Shown piece after piece: positions 15,519-24,614 of a stretch of DNA of 64,000 nt. Under the pieces are notes generated by a model, which saw only the letters and a program-made list of their open reading frames with translations, ran no database searches and was not told the origin of the DNA. The DNA is taken from the NCBI GenBank assembly GCA_965216225.1, contig CBDCFF010000034.1, positions 248,001 through 312,000 on the forward strand. Direction: 5' to 3'. The stretch comes from 3107 sp965216225. Lineage in GTDB: Bacteria > Pseudomonadota > Alphaproteobacteria > Rhodobacterales > Rhodobacteraceae. Made by a program: the position numbers and the translations under genes. The stretch's first letter is position 1, and the number at the start of each line of letters is the position of its first letter.

Positions 15519-16788
15519 AGTGCAGCGCCTCCACCGGGTTCATCCGGGCCGCCCGACGGGCCGGGAAGATCGTGACGATGAAGGACAGGCCCAGCGACAA
15601 CGCGACCGCAGACAGGACATCGCCCGGCTCCAGCCTGGCTGGCAGCCTGTAGATGCCGCGAATGGAAGGATCCCAGACGCCGCCCCCCGCGAGGTAGTCC
15701 ACGAAGCCGAAAACCTGATCAATGTAAATTGCGAACAGGCATCCCAGCATCACCCCGAAAATCGTGCCGATGATCCCGGTGAACGCGCCGCAGATGAAGA
15801 ACACCCGCAGGACCGAACCTTCGGTCAGCCCCATCGTGCGCAGAATGCCGATGTCGCCGCCCTTGTTCTTTACCAGCATGATCAGGCCCGACACGATATT
15901 CATCGTCGCGATCAGCACGAGGATCGACAGGATCACGAACATCACGTTATCCTCTATATCCAGCGCCCGCAGAAACGCCCCCGACCTGTCCCGCCAGGTC
16001 CAGAGCCGGCTGCGGTCGCCCGCGGCGCGCAGCAGGGGCAGGGTCAGATCGTCGATCACTTCGGGGTCTTCGACCATCACCTCCAGTTCATCCGCCACGC
16101 CTTCGCGATTGAAATAGCCCTGCGCCTCGGCAAAGGGCATGTAGATGCGGGTGCGGTCGATGTCGTAGCGTCCGGCGGTGAAGATATACACGACCTCATA
16201 GGTGTTCACGCGCGGCGAGGAGCCAAAGGCCGTCTTTACCGCATTGGGCAGGATCAGGGTGATCCGGTCGCCCACGTTCAGGCCCAGTTCAAAGGCAACG
16301 CCCGATCCGATCGCCACCCCGTCGGCAAAGCGTTCGATCCCGCCCTGCGACGCCTCGGGATTTGCGATCCTCGGAATGCCCGTCAGGTCGCGCGCCGAGA
16401 TGCCGTAAACCTCTGCCCCGGCATGTTCATTCCCGTGGCTGGCCATGACCTGCCCCCTGACCAGCGGCGCCACGCGGGTGACGCCCGGCACGGCGCGGAT
16501 CGCCTCTGCCTGATCGGCATAATCCTTCATCGTGCGGGACAGTTGCCCCGTCCCGGACACGGTCGCGGCGTCATAGACCGTCACATGGGCGTTCGCGCCC
16601 AGGATCGTATCCACGAATTCATGCCGAAACCCCGACCTTACGGCAAGCGTGATGATCAGCGCCGCAACCGCCAGCGTGATCCCGATGAGCGAAATCCAGG
16701 TCATCGCGCTTACCCCGCCTTCCGACCGCCGCGCCCGCAGATAGCGCCAGGCGATCATCCATTCGAAACGGGCAAAGGGGGCGGGCAT
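15511..16788 (-). CDS. lolE: Lipoprotein-releasing ABC transporter permease LolC/LolE
   Basis: The 425-residue inner-membrane permease has one N-terminal helix (AMTWISLIGITLAVAALIIT), a large periplasmic MacB/Lol domain (residues about 50-270), then three C-terminal helices (VMFVILSILVLIATMNIVSGLIM, then FFICGAFTGIIGTIFGVMLG, and SAVALSLGLSFIVTIFPA). VKNKGGDIGILRTMGLT is the coupling helix that contacts LolD, and the protein ends PVEALHYE as in the family. In alphaproteobacteria a single LolCE-type permease often serves both roles. The ATG at 16788 was chosen over an upstream TTG. Confidence 0.92.
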   Translation of the reverse strand: MPAPFARFEWMIAWRYLRARRSEGGVSAMTWISLIGITLAVAALIITLAVRSGFRHEFVDTILGANAHVTVYDAATVSGTGQLSRTMKDYADQAEAIRAVPGVTRVAPLVRGQVMASHGNEHAGAEVYGISARDLTGIPRIANPEASQGGIERFADGVAIGSGVAFELGLNVGDRITLILPNAVKTAFGSSPRVNTYEVVYIFTAGRYDIDRTRIYMPFAEAQGYFNREGVADELEVMVEDPEVIDDLTLPLLRAAGDRSRLWTWRDRSGAFLRALDIEDNVMFVILSILVLIATMNIVSGLIMLVKNKGGDIGILRTMGLTEGSVLRVFFICGAFTGIIGTIFGVMLGCLFAIYIDQVFGFVDYLAGGGVWDPSIRGIYRLPARLEPGDVLSAVALSLGLSFIVTIFPARRAARMNPVEALHYE

Positions 16789-16848
16789 TGCGGTCAAGAA
16801 ACGGCTCCGGTCTGTTTGGGCGGACCATGGTGGGTGGGGCGCGAAAGG

Positions 16849-17934
16849 TCAAGCGGATGGGCGCGGATGGCGGCGTGGCCCCGGCACGGCCTGTCGTTTC
16901 AGCGTCTGCCCATACTGAATGGTCGGGGTGAGGACGACCCGCATGTCCATCCCGTCATCGGCGCCCGCAGCGCGGGCGGCAATGATCTGCGCAGCCTTGC
17001 GCCCGGTTTCCAGCCGCCCCGCGTCCATCGTGGCAGGCCGCATGGGCAGACCGGCCAGCAGTTCCACCCCGTTAAAACCCGCCAGCCCGATCCGGCCGGG
17101 GATCGAAATATTGTTATCCAGGCAATAAAGCAGCCCGCCCGCAGCAATCATGTCGTTGGAATAATAGAGAAAGTCGAGATTCGGCGAACGCTCCAGAATG
17201 GCCTGGGTCAGGTCGCGACCGGTTTTCAGACCCGAACCGCCCGAATAGAACTCCTGATCGGCAATCTCCAGCCCCTCCTTCGCCAGCGCTTCGGTAAACC
17301 CCTCGAACCGTTTTCGCGCCCGATGGTCAAGCGGCATCCCGGTTCCCAGAAAGCCGATCTGTTCATAGCCCTGTCCGGCAATCGCCCGCGCCATCATCCG
17401 GCCCGCGCGGCGGTGCGAAATTCCAACCATCGCGTCGATGGGCTTGCCGTCCACATCCATGATCTCGACAATCGGAATGCCCGCGCCCTGCATCATCGCG
17501 CGGGCGGTGTCGGTATGTTCAAGCCCGGCGATGATCACACCCGAAGGCCGCCACGAAAGCATCTCGTAGAGAACCGCCTCTTCCTTGTCCGGCCGATAGT
17601 TTGTCACTCCCACCACCGGTTGCAGCCCGGTGCCGTCGAGCACCTCGGAAATGCCGGTCATGACCTCGGGAAATACCATGTTCGACAACGACGGGATAAT
17701 CACTGCCACCAGATTGACCCGTTGGCTGGCAAGCGCGCCCGCGATCCTGTTCGGCATGTATCCCAGGGTTTTCGCCGCCTTCAGCACGCGCTCTCTGGTG
17801 GGTTCCGACACGTCGCCGCGATCGCGCAACACGCGCGAGACTGTCATCTCGCTGACGCCAGAGGCTTCGGACACATCGCGCAGCGTCAGGCCGCGTTTTG
17901 GTATGCCCCTGTTCCGATTGTCCATCCCGTCCAC
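16849..17934 (-). CDS. LacI-family transcriptional regulator
   Basis: The 361-residue protein has an N-terminal LacI HTH (TLRDVSEASGVSEMTVSRVL), the hinge (PNRIAGALASQRVN), and a periplasmic-binding-protein-like effector domain (VAVIIPSLSNMVFPEVMTGI, then VVGVTNYRPDKEEAVLYEML, SGVIIAGLEHTDTARAM, and GLAGFNGVELLAG). The effector half is closest in appearance to GntR/IdnR-type sugar-acid regulators. No sugar genes are adjacent, so its target is unknown. It ends with a basic, Pro-rich tail (RQAVPGPRRHPRPSA). Confidence 0.88.
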   Translation of the reverse strand: MDGMDNRNRGIPKRGLTLRDVSEASGVSEMTVSRVLRDRGDVSEPTRERVLKAAKTLGYMPNRIAGALASQRVNLVAVIIPSLSNMVFPEVMTGISEVLDGTGLQPVVGVTNYRPDKEEAVLYEMLSWRPSGVIIAGLEHTDTARAMMQGAGIPIVEIMDVDGKPIDAMVGISHRRAGRMMARAIAGQGYEQIGFLGTGMPLDHRARKRFEGFTEALAKEGLEIADQEFYSGGSGLKTGRDLTQAILERSPNLDFLYYSNDMIAAGGLLYCLDNNISIPGRIGLAGFNGVELLAGLPMRPATMDAGRLETGRKAAQIIAARAAGADDGMDMRVVLTPTIQYGQTLKRQAVPGPRRHPRPSA

Positions 17935-17975
17935 CCGTCCACCCGCTCCATCCGCTGCGGCTGCGCCGGGTCATG

Positions 17976-18758
17976 TTAGCGGCAAACATTTCCCCCGCCA
18001 AGCCGGATGCGGCGCAGAATGTAAATGTCCATGATCCAGCCGTGGCGCGCGCGCGCGGCTTCCCGGCGGGCGATGATCCGGTCGCCGACCTGCGCCAGCG
18101 GGCCGGATTCGGTAATCTCTTCGGTCATCCCCACATAGGCGCCCCACCAGATATGAACGCCTTCCGCACGGATGTGCCGGAACGAGTTCTCGCCGTCCAG
18201 CATGATCACCAGCGTGTCCGCGCCCTCGGGCCAGCCTTCCTCTCTCAGCCGGCGCCCGGTGGTCACGACAAAGGGCGCGCCGATTTCGTTGAGGGGGATG
18301 GCATGGGCAGCGGTCAGGGCGTGGACAGAGGTGATGCCCGGAATGACGGACACGTTCACCGGCAACAGCTTCGCCACCCGGTCCGCGATGCGCAGGGTGC
18401 TGTCATAAAGCGACGGATCCCCCCAGACCAGGAACGCCACCCTGCCGCCCCCGCCGCCCAGCCGCGATTTGATTTCCCTGTGCCAGACACCGGCGACGGC
18501 ATCGTGCCAGTCATCGACGCCGCGCCGGTAATCCGGGGTCGCCGCGTCGCGTTCCGGCAGGTCGAACTCGGCAATCCGGGTCTTCCGACTGGTCAGGACC
18601 TGATCGCAAATCCGGCGGCGCAGCGTGGCCAGACCGGCCTTTTTCGCCCCCTTGCGCGGAATCAGGATCAGATCGGCGGCATTGATCGCCCGGATCGCCT
18701 GCAACGTCAGATGCTCCGGATTGCCGGTGCCGATTCCGATCAGGGTCAGCCCGATCAT
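17976..18758 (-). CDS. cobF: Precorrin-6A synthase (deacetylating) CobF
   Basis: CobF methylates precorrin-5 at C-1 and removes the acetyl unit, giving precorrin-6A in the aerobic cobalamin pathway. The 260-residue protein has the tetrapyrrole methylase SAM motif (IGIGTGNPEHLTLQAI), ILIPRKGAKKAGLATLRR, WGDPSLYDSTLRI, and the distinctive CobF C-terminal region (TLVIMLDGENSFRHI, then WWGAYVGMTEEI). It is the last gene of the minus-strand cob operon; its start lies in an ATGA overlap with cobA. Its presence, with CobG, marks the oxygen-dependent route. Confidence 0.94.
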   Translation of the reverse strand: MIGLTLIGIGTGNPEHLTLQAIRAINAADLILIPRKGAKKAGLATLRRRICDQVLTSRKTRIAEFDLPERDAATPDYRRGVDDWHDAVAGVWHREIKSRLGGGGGRVAFLVWGDPSLYDSTLRIADRVAKLLPVNVSVIPGITSVHALTAAHAIPLNEIGAPFVVTTGRRLREEGWPEGADTLVIMLDGENSFRHIRAEGVHIWWGAYVGMTEEITESGPLAQVGDRIIARREAARARHGWIMDIYILRRIRLGGGNVCR

Positions 18759-19483
18759 GTCCCGTGCCCCTGTGCCAGCGGTCCCAGCAAAACCAGCGCC
18801 GGGCCGTCGCCCGCCTCTGCCGCGATCAGGGCCGCCATGCGAGAGACCGGCGCGCGGGCGAGTTTCTGATCGGGGTGCGATACATTCTCTGCCAGCAGCG
18901 CGGGCATGTCGGCGGGCATTCCGGCGGCGATCAGTCGTTCCGCCAGTTTTCCGAAGGTCCGCTTGCCCATGAAGATCACCGTGGTGGCGTTCGGATCGGC
19001 CAGCGCCGGGATGTTCAGATCGTCCGGCAATTCGCCACTTGTCCCGCTGCCGGTCACGAACTGCACCCGCCGCGCCGCGATCCGGCGCGTCAGCGGTATG
19101 CCAGCCGCAGCGGCGGCGGCAAAAGCCGATGTTACGCCGGGGATGACCTCATAACCGATGCCTTCGGCCCTGAGTGCGGCAATTTCTTCCTCCAGCCGCC
19201 CGAACATGCCGCAATCGCCTGATTTCAGGCGCACCACGCAGATGCCGGTCCTGGCATAATCCACCAGCAGGCGGCTGACATGATCCTGCCGCGGAGAGGG
19301 GCGGCCAGCCCGTTTGCCGACGCCGATCAGGTCCGCCTCCGGCGACGCATGGTCAAAGATCGGTCCTGCGGAGAGGTCATCGAACAGGATCGCCCCGGCC
19401 TTGCTGATCCGGTCCACCGCCTTCAGGGTCAGAAGTTCCGGATCACCGGGGCCGGAGCCCACGAAACTGACGAACCCGCTCAT
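18755..19483 (-). CDS. cobA: Uroporphyrinogen-III C-methyltransferase CobA
   Basis: CobA makes precorrin-2 by two SAM-dependent methylations of uroporphyrinogen III and is the entry step to corrins and sirohaem. The 242-residue protein has VGSGPGDPELLTLKAVDRI, ILFDDLSAGPIFD, VVRLKSGDCGMFGRLEEEI, VIPGVTSAFAAAAAAGIPLT and TVIFMGKRTFGKLAERLI. VRLKSGDCGMFGR differs slightly from the usual VRLKGGDPFIFGR at the SAM loop, so the assignment to CobA over another C-methyltransferase rests on context and the rest of the sequence. It overlaps cobB and cobF by ATGA. Confidence 0.9.
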   Translation of the reverse strand: MSGFVSFVGSGPGDPELLTLKAVDRISKAGAILFDDLSAGPIFDHASPEADLIGVGKRAGRPSPRQDHVSRLLVDYARTGICVVRLKSGDCGMFGRLEEEIAALRAEGIGYEVIPGVTSAFAAAAAAGIPLTRRIAARRVQFVTGSGTSGELPDDLNIPALADPNATTVIFMGKRTFGKLAERLIAAGMPADMPALLAENVSHPDQKLARAPVSRMAALIAAEAGDGPALVLLGPLAQGHGT

Positions 19484-20790
19484 TGGCCGGCCTCCGCGAT
19501 CATGTGGAAGAACGTGCCGGTGACATGGCCGCGAACCGATCCGGTTTCCGGCACCAGGGCGCCGTCGGCGTCGCTGACTTCGGCCAGCGGGGCATCGGGC
19601 TCTTCCAGAATTGTGCAATAGTGAAACTCATGGCCCCGCAGGCGGCTGCCCGCGGCAAGGCCCAGCGCGGGCGCATTCAGTGTGGCCTGACGGTAGCCGA
19701 GGTGAAACCTGCGCTTTTCATAAGAGGTCGAAAGGCCCAGCAGCCCGGCCATCCTGTGCCGGACCCCGTTCTTGTCGATCAGCGCTTCGCCCAATGCCAT
19801 GTAGCCGCCGCATTCGCCATGCACGGGTCTGGTTTCGGCGTGCCTGCGCAGCCCGGCCAGACAGGTTTCCGCAGCGGCGAGCCTGCCGGCGTGCAGTTCC
19901 GGATACCCGCCCGGCAACCAGACCAGATCAGCATCCGCCGCGGGCGCCTCATCCGCCAGAGGCGAGAAGGGCAGGATTTCCGCTCCGGCAACGCGCCAGC
20001 CTTCCAGAAGATGCGGATAGGTGAAGCTGAACGCCGCATCCCTGGCCAGTGCAATCCGCTGGGCGGGCGGTTTCGGCAGGGCCCCGGCAAGGGCGGGGCC
20101 GGTTCTGGCGGCGGCTCTGATTGCCTCCAGATCGGCATGTTTGCGCAGGAAGGCCGCGTAACCCTTGATGGCCGCCTCCAGATCGGGATGTTCGGCGGCC
20201 TGAATCAGGCCCAGATGGCGCTCTGGCAGGGTCAGATCCCCGCGCCTGGGCAGAACCCCCAGAACGGTGATTCCGACCCGATCCATGCCAAGGCGCGCTA
20301 GCCGTTCATGGCGCGGGCTGGCGCAGCGGTTCAGGATCACACCGGCAAAGGGCAGGTCCGGGTTGTAGGATCTGAACCCCAGCGCCGTCGCCGCCGCCGA
20401 TTGCGCCTGCCCGCCCACGTCAATCACCAGCACCACCGGCCAGCCCATGCCCAGCGCCGTTTCGGCGGAGGAGCCAAAGCCGGCCTCGCCTTTCGTTGCC
20501 ACCCCGTCAAAGAGGCCCATGGAGCCTTCGGCCACGATGATGTCCGCGCCCTCCGCCTGCCGGGCAATGCCGCCGATCAGACTGCCGTGCATCGCCCATG
20601 TGTCGATGTTGAACGAAGGCCGCCCGGCGGCAGCCAGATGGAACGCCGGATCAATATAATCCGGGCCGGACTTGTAGGGCTGCACGGCCAGACCATCCTC
20701 TGCCAGCGCCCGCAGAAGGCCCAGCATCACCGTCGTCTTGCCGGTGCCGGAGGACGGGGCGGAAATCAGGATGCCGGGGGGATCAGTCAT
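19480..20790 (-). CDS. cobB: Hydrogenobyrinic acid a,c-diamide synthase CobB
   Basis: CobB amidates the a and c side chains of hydrogenobyrinic acid using glutamine and ATP, preparing the ring for cobalt insertion. The 436-residue protein has Walker A SAPSSGTGKTTVMLGLL, then PYKSGPDYIDPAFH, IIVAEGSMGLFDG and PFAGVILNRCASPRHERL. The C-terminal glutaminase-like domain has DLVWLPGGYPELHAGRL, the catalytic-Cys motif HGECGGYMALGE, and RGHEFHYC. The start at 20790 overlaps the cobM stop by 8 bases; an upstream in-frame extension was not used. Confidence 0.94.
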   Translation of the reverse strand: MTDPPGILISAPSSGTGKTTVMLGLLRALAEDGLAVQPYKSGPDYIDPAFHLAAAGRPSFNIDTWAMHGSLIGGIARQAEGADIIVAEGSMGLFDGVATKGEAGFGSSAETALGMGWPVVLVIDVGGQAQSAAATALGFRSYNPDLPFAGVILNRCASPRHERLARLGMDRVGITVLGVLPRRGDLTLPERHLGLIQAAEHPDLEAAIKGYAAFLRKHADLEAIRAAARTGPALAGALPKPPAQRIALARDAAFSFTYPHLLEGWRVAGAEILPFSPLADEAPAADADLVWLPGGYPELHAGRLAAAETCLAGLRRHAETRPVHGECGGYMALGEALIDKNGVRHRMAGLLGLSTSYEKRRFHLGYRQATLNAPALGLAAGSRLRGHEFHYCTILEEPDAPLAEVSDADGALVPETGSVRGHVTGTFFHMIAEAGQ

Positions 20791-21577
20791 CGTCCCGGCT
20801 CCGGCCCGACCACGGGCTGTCAGCGCCTTGCGGACGGTAACGGCGATCATAGTCGGCGGAATAGAGGCAGCTTTCATCAAACCCTTCCCCTGCCAGCGCC
20901 GGACCTGCGAGAATCAGGGCGGTGCGCGAAATGCCCTCGTCCACCGCGTCCTTCAACGTGTCCAGCGTCGCCCGGATGATCCGCTCATCCGGCCAACTGG
21001 CGCGGTAGACCACGGCCACCGGACAATCCCCGCCATAGGCCGGGGTCAGGTCGGCGATCACCGCGTCCAGGTTGCCGATCGACAGATGTATCGCCAGTGT
21101 CGCGCCGGTCGCGGCAAAGCTGGTCAGCCTTTCACCCGCTGGCATTGCCGACGCCCGCCCCGGAGTCCGGGTCAGGACCACCGATTGCGCCAGCCCCGGC
21201 AGGGTCAGTTCCGCGCCCAGCGCAGCGGCGGCGGCGGCGAAACCCGGCACACCGGGGGTGACGGATACCGGAATGCCTTCGGCCTTCAGCCGCCGAACCT
21301 GTTCCCCCATGGCCGACCAGATCGACAGGTCGCCGGAATGCAGCCGCGCCACATCCTGACCGGCGGCGTGTGCGTGTCCGATCTCGGCTATGATCGCATC
21401 GAGGTCCATCGGCGCGGTGTTGATGATCCTCGCACCCTCCGGGCAATGGGACAGGATTTCCTCCGGCACCAGCGACCCTGCATAAAGGCATACCGGGCAG
21501 CGGGCGATGATGTCGCGCCCGCGCAGGGTCAGAAGGTCGGCCGCCCCCGGACCGGCACCGATGAAATGAACCGTCAT
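20783..21577 (-). CDS. cobM: Precorrin-4 C11-methyltransferase CobM
   Basis: CobM methylates precorrin-4 at C-11 to precorrin-5. The 264-residue protein begins MTVHFIGAGPGAADLLTLRG (SAM motif), with CPVCLYAGSLVPEEIL, VARLHSGDLSIWSAMGEQV, VTPGVPGFAAAAAALG and VVYRASWPDERI, all characteristic of CobM/CbiF. Its ATG lies inside the cobE stop, so the gene is coupled to its neighbour. Confidence 0.94.
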   Translation of the reverse strand: MTVHFIGAGPGAADLLTLRGRDIIARCPVCLYAGSLVPEEILSHCPEGARIINTAPMDLDAIIAEIGHAHAAGQDVARLHSGDLSIWSAMGEQVRRLKAEGIPVSVTPGVPGFAAAAAALGAELTLPGLAQSVVLTRTPGRASAMPAGERLTSFAATGATLAIHLSIGNLDAVIADLTPAYGGDCPVAVVYRASWPDERIIRATLDTLKDAVDEGISRTALILAGPALAGEGFDESCLYSADYDRRYRPQGADSPWSGRSRDDD

Positions 21578-21936
21578 TCGGGGTCTCCCGTGGCAATGGC
21601 GCAGGTGGCCATGCGGTCATGCGAAATGCAGCGCGGGGCCAGCAGACGCCCCCGGCTCGCGGCCAGCGCCGCCGCCTCCGCCACGCTGCCGGCGCCCCGT
21701 TCGGCGGCAACGCGCGGCGATCGTGTCCGGGTCTTCATCACCGCGATGCACCCTGCCGGGACGGCGATCACCGGCAGGCAGAGAGCCTGCGCCAGGGCTG
21801 CGAACTGCGCGGCTTTCACCTTGTCGTCGGGCGCTGCAAGATGGCTTACCGCATGGCCTTCCGAAGCGCGCGCATAGGCATCGTGCAAACTCTCCACCGT
21901 TGCCCACGTCGAAAATCCGAACCCGGCGGCAATCAT
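21574..21936 (-). CDS. cobE: CobE / CbiG C-terminal domain protein
   Basis: A short 120-residue protein beginning MIAAGFGFSTWATVESLHDA, with HLAAPDDKVKAAQFAALAQAL and VPAGCIAVMKTRT, which resembles the CbiG C-terminal (CobE) family found in aerobic cobalamin clusters. The role of CobE is not settled; in the anaerobic pathway the homologous domain helps to open the ring lactone. The sequence ends SHDRMATCAIATGDPE. Both ends overlap neighbours (cobL and cobM) by ATGA. Confidence 0.8.
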   Translation of the reverse strand: MIAAGFGFSTWATVESLHDAYARASEGHAVSHLAAPDDKVKAAQFAALAQALCLPVIAVPAGCIAVMKTRTRSPRVAAERGAGSVAEAAALAASRGRLLAPRCISHDRMATCAIATGDPE

Positions 21937-23135
21937 CGCGTGACACTCCACTGCAACACCGGAAAGGCAGGCTTCCAGCCGCGTCCGGGGCCAAGCGCCG
22001 CCGCCTCTGCCAGCGCGATTCGCAGCAGGCTGCCGCCCCTGAGGCCATGCCAGCGGGTCAGCAGGGCCTCTGATTCCAGCGTCACCGCATTGGCGACAAG
22101 CCGTGTGCCACCGGGCAGCAGGGTCCAGAGCGTTTCCAGCAATTCTGCGGACGCGCCGCCGCCGATGAACACCGCATCGGGTTTCGGCAAATCCCGCAAT
22201 CCTTCGGGCGCGCGGGCCTTCACCACCTGCAACCGGTCCACGCCCAGATCCGATGCGTTCCGGCGAATCCGGGCCGCGCGTTCGGCCTGCGCCTCTACCG
22301 CTATGGCTTTCGTCTTCGGATGCGACAGCAGCCATTCGATGCCGACCGAACCCGACCCGCCGCCAATATCCCACAGGAGTTCCCCCGGCCGCGGCGCCAG
22401 TGCCGATAATGTCAGCGCCCGCATCGGGCGTTTTGTAATCTGACCGTCATGATCGAACAGGTCGTCGGGCAGGCCGCCTGCGCATGGCATCACGATGCCG
22501 TCGCCCGCGACCTCCAGCCCGACGGCAACCGGATGGGCAACATCGGTCGGATCGGAAAAAGCCTCTGCGGCGGTTTGGCGAACGTGCTCCCGTGGGCCGC
22601 CCAGCGCCTCCAGAACATGCAGTGAGGAGGCCCCGAACCCGGCCCCGGTCAGCCACCCGGCGAGTTCCGCAACAGCCGCGCCATCCCGCAGCAGAACGAG
22701 GCACCGCGCGCCCGGCGACAGATGCGGGCGCAGCCGCGACAGGGGGGCCGCGTGCAGGCCGAGGCAATGCACATCCTGCAAGGCCCAGCCCAGACGCGAT
22801 GCCGCAAGGCTGAAGGTCGATACTGCGGGATGCGCCACCCATTCGCCGCGCTCCAGGTGTTTCGTCACACTCACCCCCGCGCCGTACCAGAACGGATCGC
22901 CCGAGGCGAGCATCACCACGTTGCGACCCCTGAATCCCAGCAGGATGGGGATGCCATCGGCAAACGGCGCCGGCCATTCGAGCGTCCCGGCGGCAGGGGC
23001 GGGCAACAGCGACAGGTGCCGCGCCGCGCCCATGACGATTTCCGCGCCCTCCAGCGCCTTCCGGCTTGCAAGGCCCAGGCCGTCCGGTCCATCGTCGCCC
23101 AAACCGATGATCGTCAGCCACGGGGCGTCAGCCAT
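21933..23135 (-). CDS. cobL: Precorrin-6Y C5,15-methyltransferase (decarboxylating) CobL
   Basis: CobL methylates C-5 and C-15 and removes the C-12 acetate carboxyl, giving precorrin-8. The 400-residue protein is the usual fusion of a CbiE domain (TIIGLGDDGPDGLGLASRKA, VVMLASGDPFWYGAGVSV, AHPAVSTFSLAASRLGW) and a CbiT domain (GELLWDIGGGSGSVGIEWLL, AIAVEAQAERAARIRRNA, AVFIGGGASAELLETLW). The start at 23135 gives MADAPWLTIIGLGDDG and shares CATG with the divergent cobK start. Confidence 0.94.
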   Translation of the reverse strand: MADAPWLTIIGLGDDGPDGLGLASRKALEGAEIVMGAARHLSLLPAPAAGTLEWPAPFADGIPILLGFRGRNVVMLASGDPFWYGAGVSVTKHLERGEWVAHPAVSTFSLAASRLGWALQDVHCLGLHAAPLSRLRPHLSPGARCLVLLRDGAAVAELAGWLTGAGFGASSLHVLEALGGPREHVRQTAAEAFSDPTDVAHPVAVGLEVAGDGIVMPCAGGLPDDLFDHDGQITKRPMRALTLSALAPRPGELLWDIGGGSGSVGIEWLLSHPKTKAIAVEAQAERAARIRRNASDLGVDRLQVVKARAPEGLRDLPKPDAVFIGGGASAELLETLWTLLPGGTRLVANAVTLESEALLTRWHGLRGGSLLRIALAEAAALGPGRGWKPAFPVLQWSVTR

Positions 23136-23889
23136 GACACCGAACCTCCTGATCCTTGGCGGCACGACCGAGGCGAGCGGACTCGCCCGCGCGGTGGCCG
23201 AACGGGGCATTCAGGCAACCCTGTCCCATGCGGGCCGCGTGGCGAACCCGCGCCCGCAACCGTTGCCGATGCGGGTCGGCGGTTTTGGCGGGGCTGCGGG
23301 ACTCGCAGCCTGCCTGCGCGACAATCGCATCACCCATCTGATCGACGCCACGCATCCCTTCGCCGCGCAGATAAGCCGGAACGCAGCCGAAGCCGCGACA
23401 ATGGCGGGTGTTCCCCTCGTCGCGCTGACGCGCCCGCCGTGGCAGGCCGGGCCGGGCGACCGATGGCGGCATGTGCCGGGCATTGCGGATGCCGCTGCCG
23501 CGCTGGCCGGTCCTGCGCGCCGGGTCATGCTGGCGCTGGGTCGCCTGCATCTGGCCGAATTTACGGTCCAGCCCCAGCACCACTATCTGCTGCGCCTGGT
23601 GGATGCGCCCGAAGCGCCGCCGCCGCTGCGGGACCACGAAGTCATGGTGGCGCGCGGCCCCTTCGATGTCGAGGGCGACACCGCCCTGCTGCGCAGTCGC
23701 CGCATTGATGTCGTCGTGTCGAGGAATTCCGGCGGCGCCGGGGCCATGGCCAAACTTTGCGCCGCGCGCACACTGGGCGTGCCGGTGATCATGATCGACC
23801 GCCCCGCCCTGCCCGAACGGACCGAAATCGCCACCGTGGCCGGAATATTCGACTGGCTGGATCACGCAGGCGCCGACCGGGGCGTATAG
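23134..23889 (+). CDS. cobK: Precorrin-6A reductase CobK
   Basis: CobK reduces precorrin-6A with NADPH to precorrin-6B. The 251-residue protein begins LLILGGTTEASGLARAV (nucleotide-binding Gly loop), with VGGFGGAAGLAACLRDN, HLIDATHPFAAQISRNA, ARRVMLALGRLHLAEF, and the late VVSRNSGGAGAMAKLCAAR and MIDRPALPE. It is the only gene of this cluster block on the plus strand: its ATG shares CATG with cobL and its 3' end overlaps cobJ by 28 bases. It therefore needs its own promoter inside cobL, or translation from a long antisense transcript. Confidence 0.93.
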   Translation: MTPNLLILGGTTEASGLARAVAERGIQATLSHAGRVANPRPQPLPMRVGGFGGAAGLAACLRDNRITHLIDATHPFAAQISRNAAEAATMAGVPLVALTRPPWQAGPGDRWRHVPGIADAAAALAGPARRVMLALGRLHLAEFTVQPQHHYLLRLVDAPEAPPPLRDHEVMVARGPFDVEGDTALLRSRRIDVVVSRNSGGAGAMAKLCAARTLGVPVIMIDRPALPERTEIATVAGIFDWLDHAGADRGV

Positions 23890-24614
23890 ACGACCGGCGC
23901 GCCGGCGCGCTTTACAATCCGGGTCAGGCTGGACCCGACCAGCACCACGGTTCGCATGTCGGCCATGTCCGGTGTCGTTTCCTGCAAGGGCACCACGCGG
24001 ATTTCCTCTTCCGGGCGGGAAACATTGCGGGCAAAGATCACCGGGCGGTTGTCGCCGCAGGCGTCTTTCAGCACGTCCAGCATCCGCGCGAATCCCCCCG
24101 CCCGCGATTTCGAGCGCGGATTGTACAACGCCATGGCAAAGTCACCCTCTGCCGCCAGCCGCAGCCGTTTTTCGATCAGCGCCAGGGGTTTCAGGTTGTC
24201 GCTGAGGTTGATCGCGCAGAAATCGTGCCCCAGGGGCGCGCCCGCCCTGGCCGCAGCCGCCAGCATCGCGGTGATGCCCGGCAATACCCGAATATCCAGA
24301 TCGCGCCACTGCGCCGGCCCGGCCTCCAGTGCTTCAAACACCGCCGCCGCCATGGCAAACACACCGGGATCGCCAGAGGATACCACGACCACCCGTTTGC
24401 CCTCTGCCGCCAGCCGCAGCGCATGGCGGGCGCGACCCGCTTCCACCCGGTTGTCGGAGGGGTGCAGCGTCAGCCCCTTGCGCGGGCGGACCCGTGCGAC
24501 ATAGGGGATATAGCCGACAATATCCGTGGCCCCGGCCAGCGCGGCGTCAACCTCGGGCGTCACCAGATCGTCCGCGCCTGGACCCAGCCCCGCGATTCGC
24601 ACCCGGCCGTTCAT
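23862..24614 (-). CDS. cobJ: Precorrin-3B C17-methyltransferase CobJ
   Basis: CobJ methylates precorrin-3B at C-17 with ring contraction to precorrin-4. The 250-residue protein has the SAM motif AGLGPGADDLVTPEV, VGYIPYVARVRPRKGLTLH, VVVVSSGDPGVFAMAAAVF, VLPGITAMLAAAARAGAPLG and DFCAINLSDNLKPL, and FAMALYNPRSKSR, all typical for the family. The start lies in an ATGA overlap with cobI. Its last 28 bases overlap the cobK 3' end on the other strand. Confidence 0.95.
   Translation of the reverse strand: MNGRVRIAGLGPGADDLVTPEVDAALAGATDIVGYIPYVARVRPRKGLTLHPSDNRVEAGRARHALRLAAEGKRVVVVSSGDPGVFAMAAAVFEALEAGPAQWRDLDIRVLPGITAMLAAAARAGAPLGHDFCAINLSDNLKPLALIEKRLRLAAEGDFAMALYNPRSKSRAGGFARMLDVLKDACGDNRPVIFARNVSRPEEEIRVVPLQETTPDMADMRTVVLVGSSLTRIVKRAGAPVVYTPRSAPA

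Noticed and set aside
15520..17979. 819-codon open frame on the plus strand across lolE and the LacI gene
   Set aside because: It is antisense to two genes with clear homology, spans their gap and is rich in His, Arg and Gln as expected from the reverse of high-GC coding DNA.
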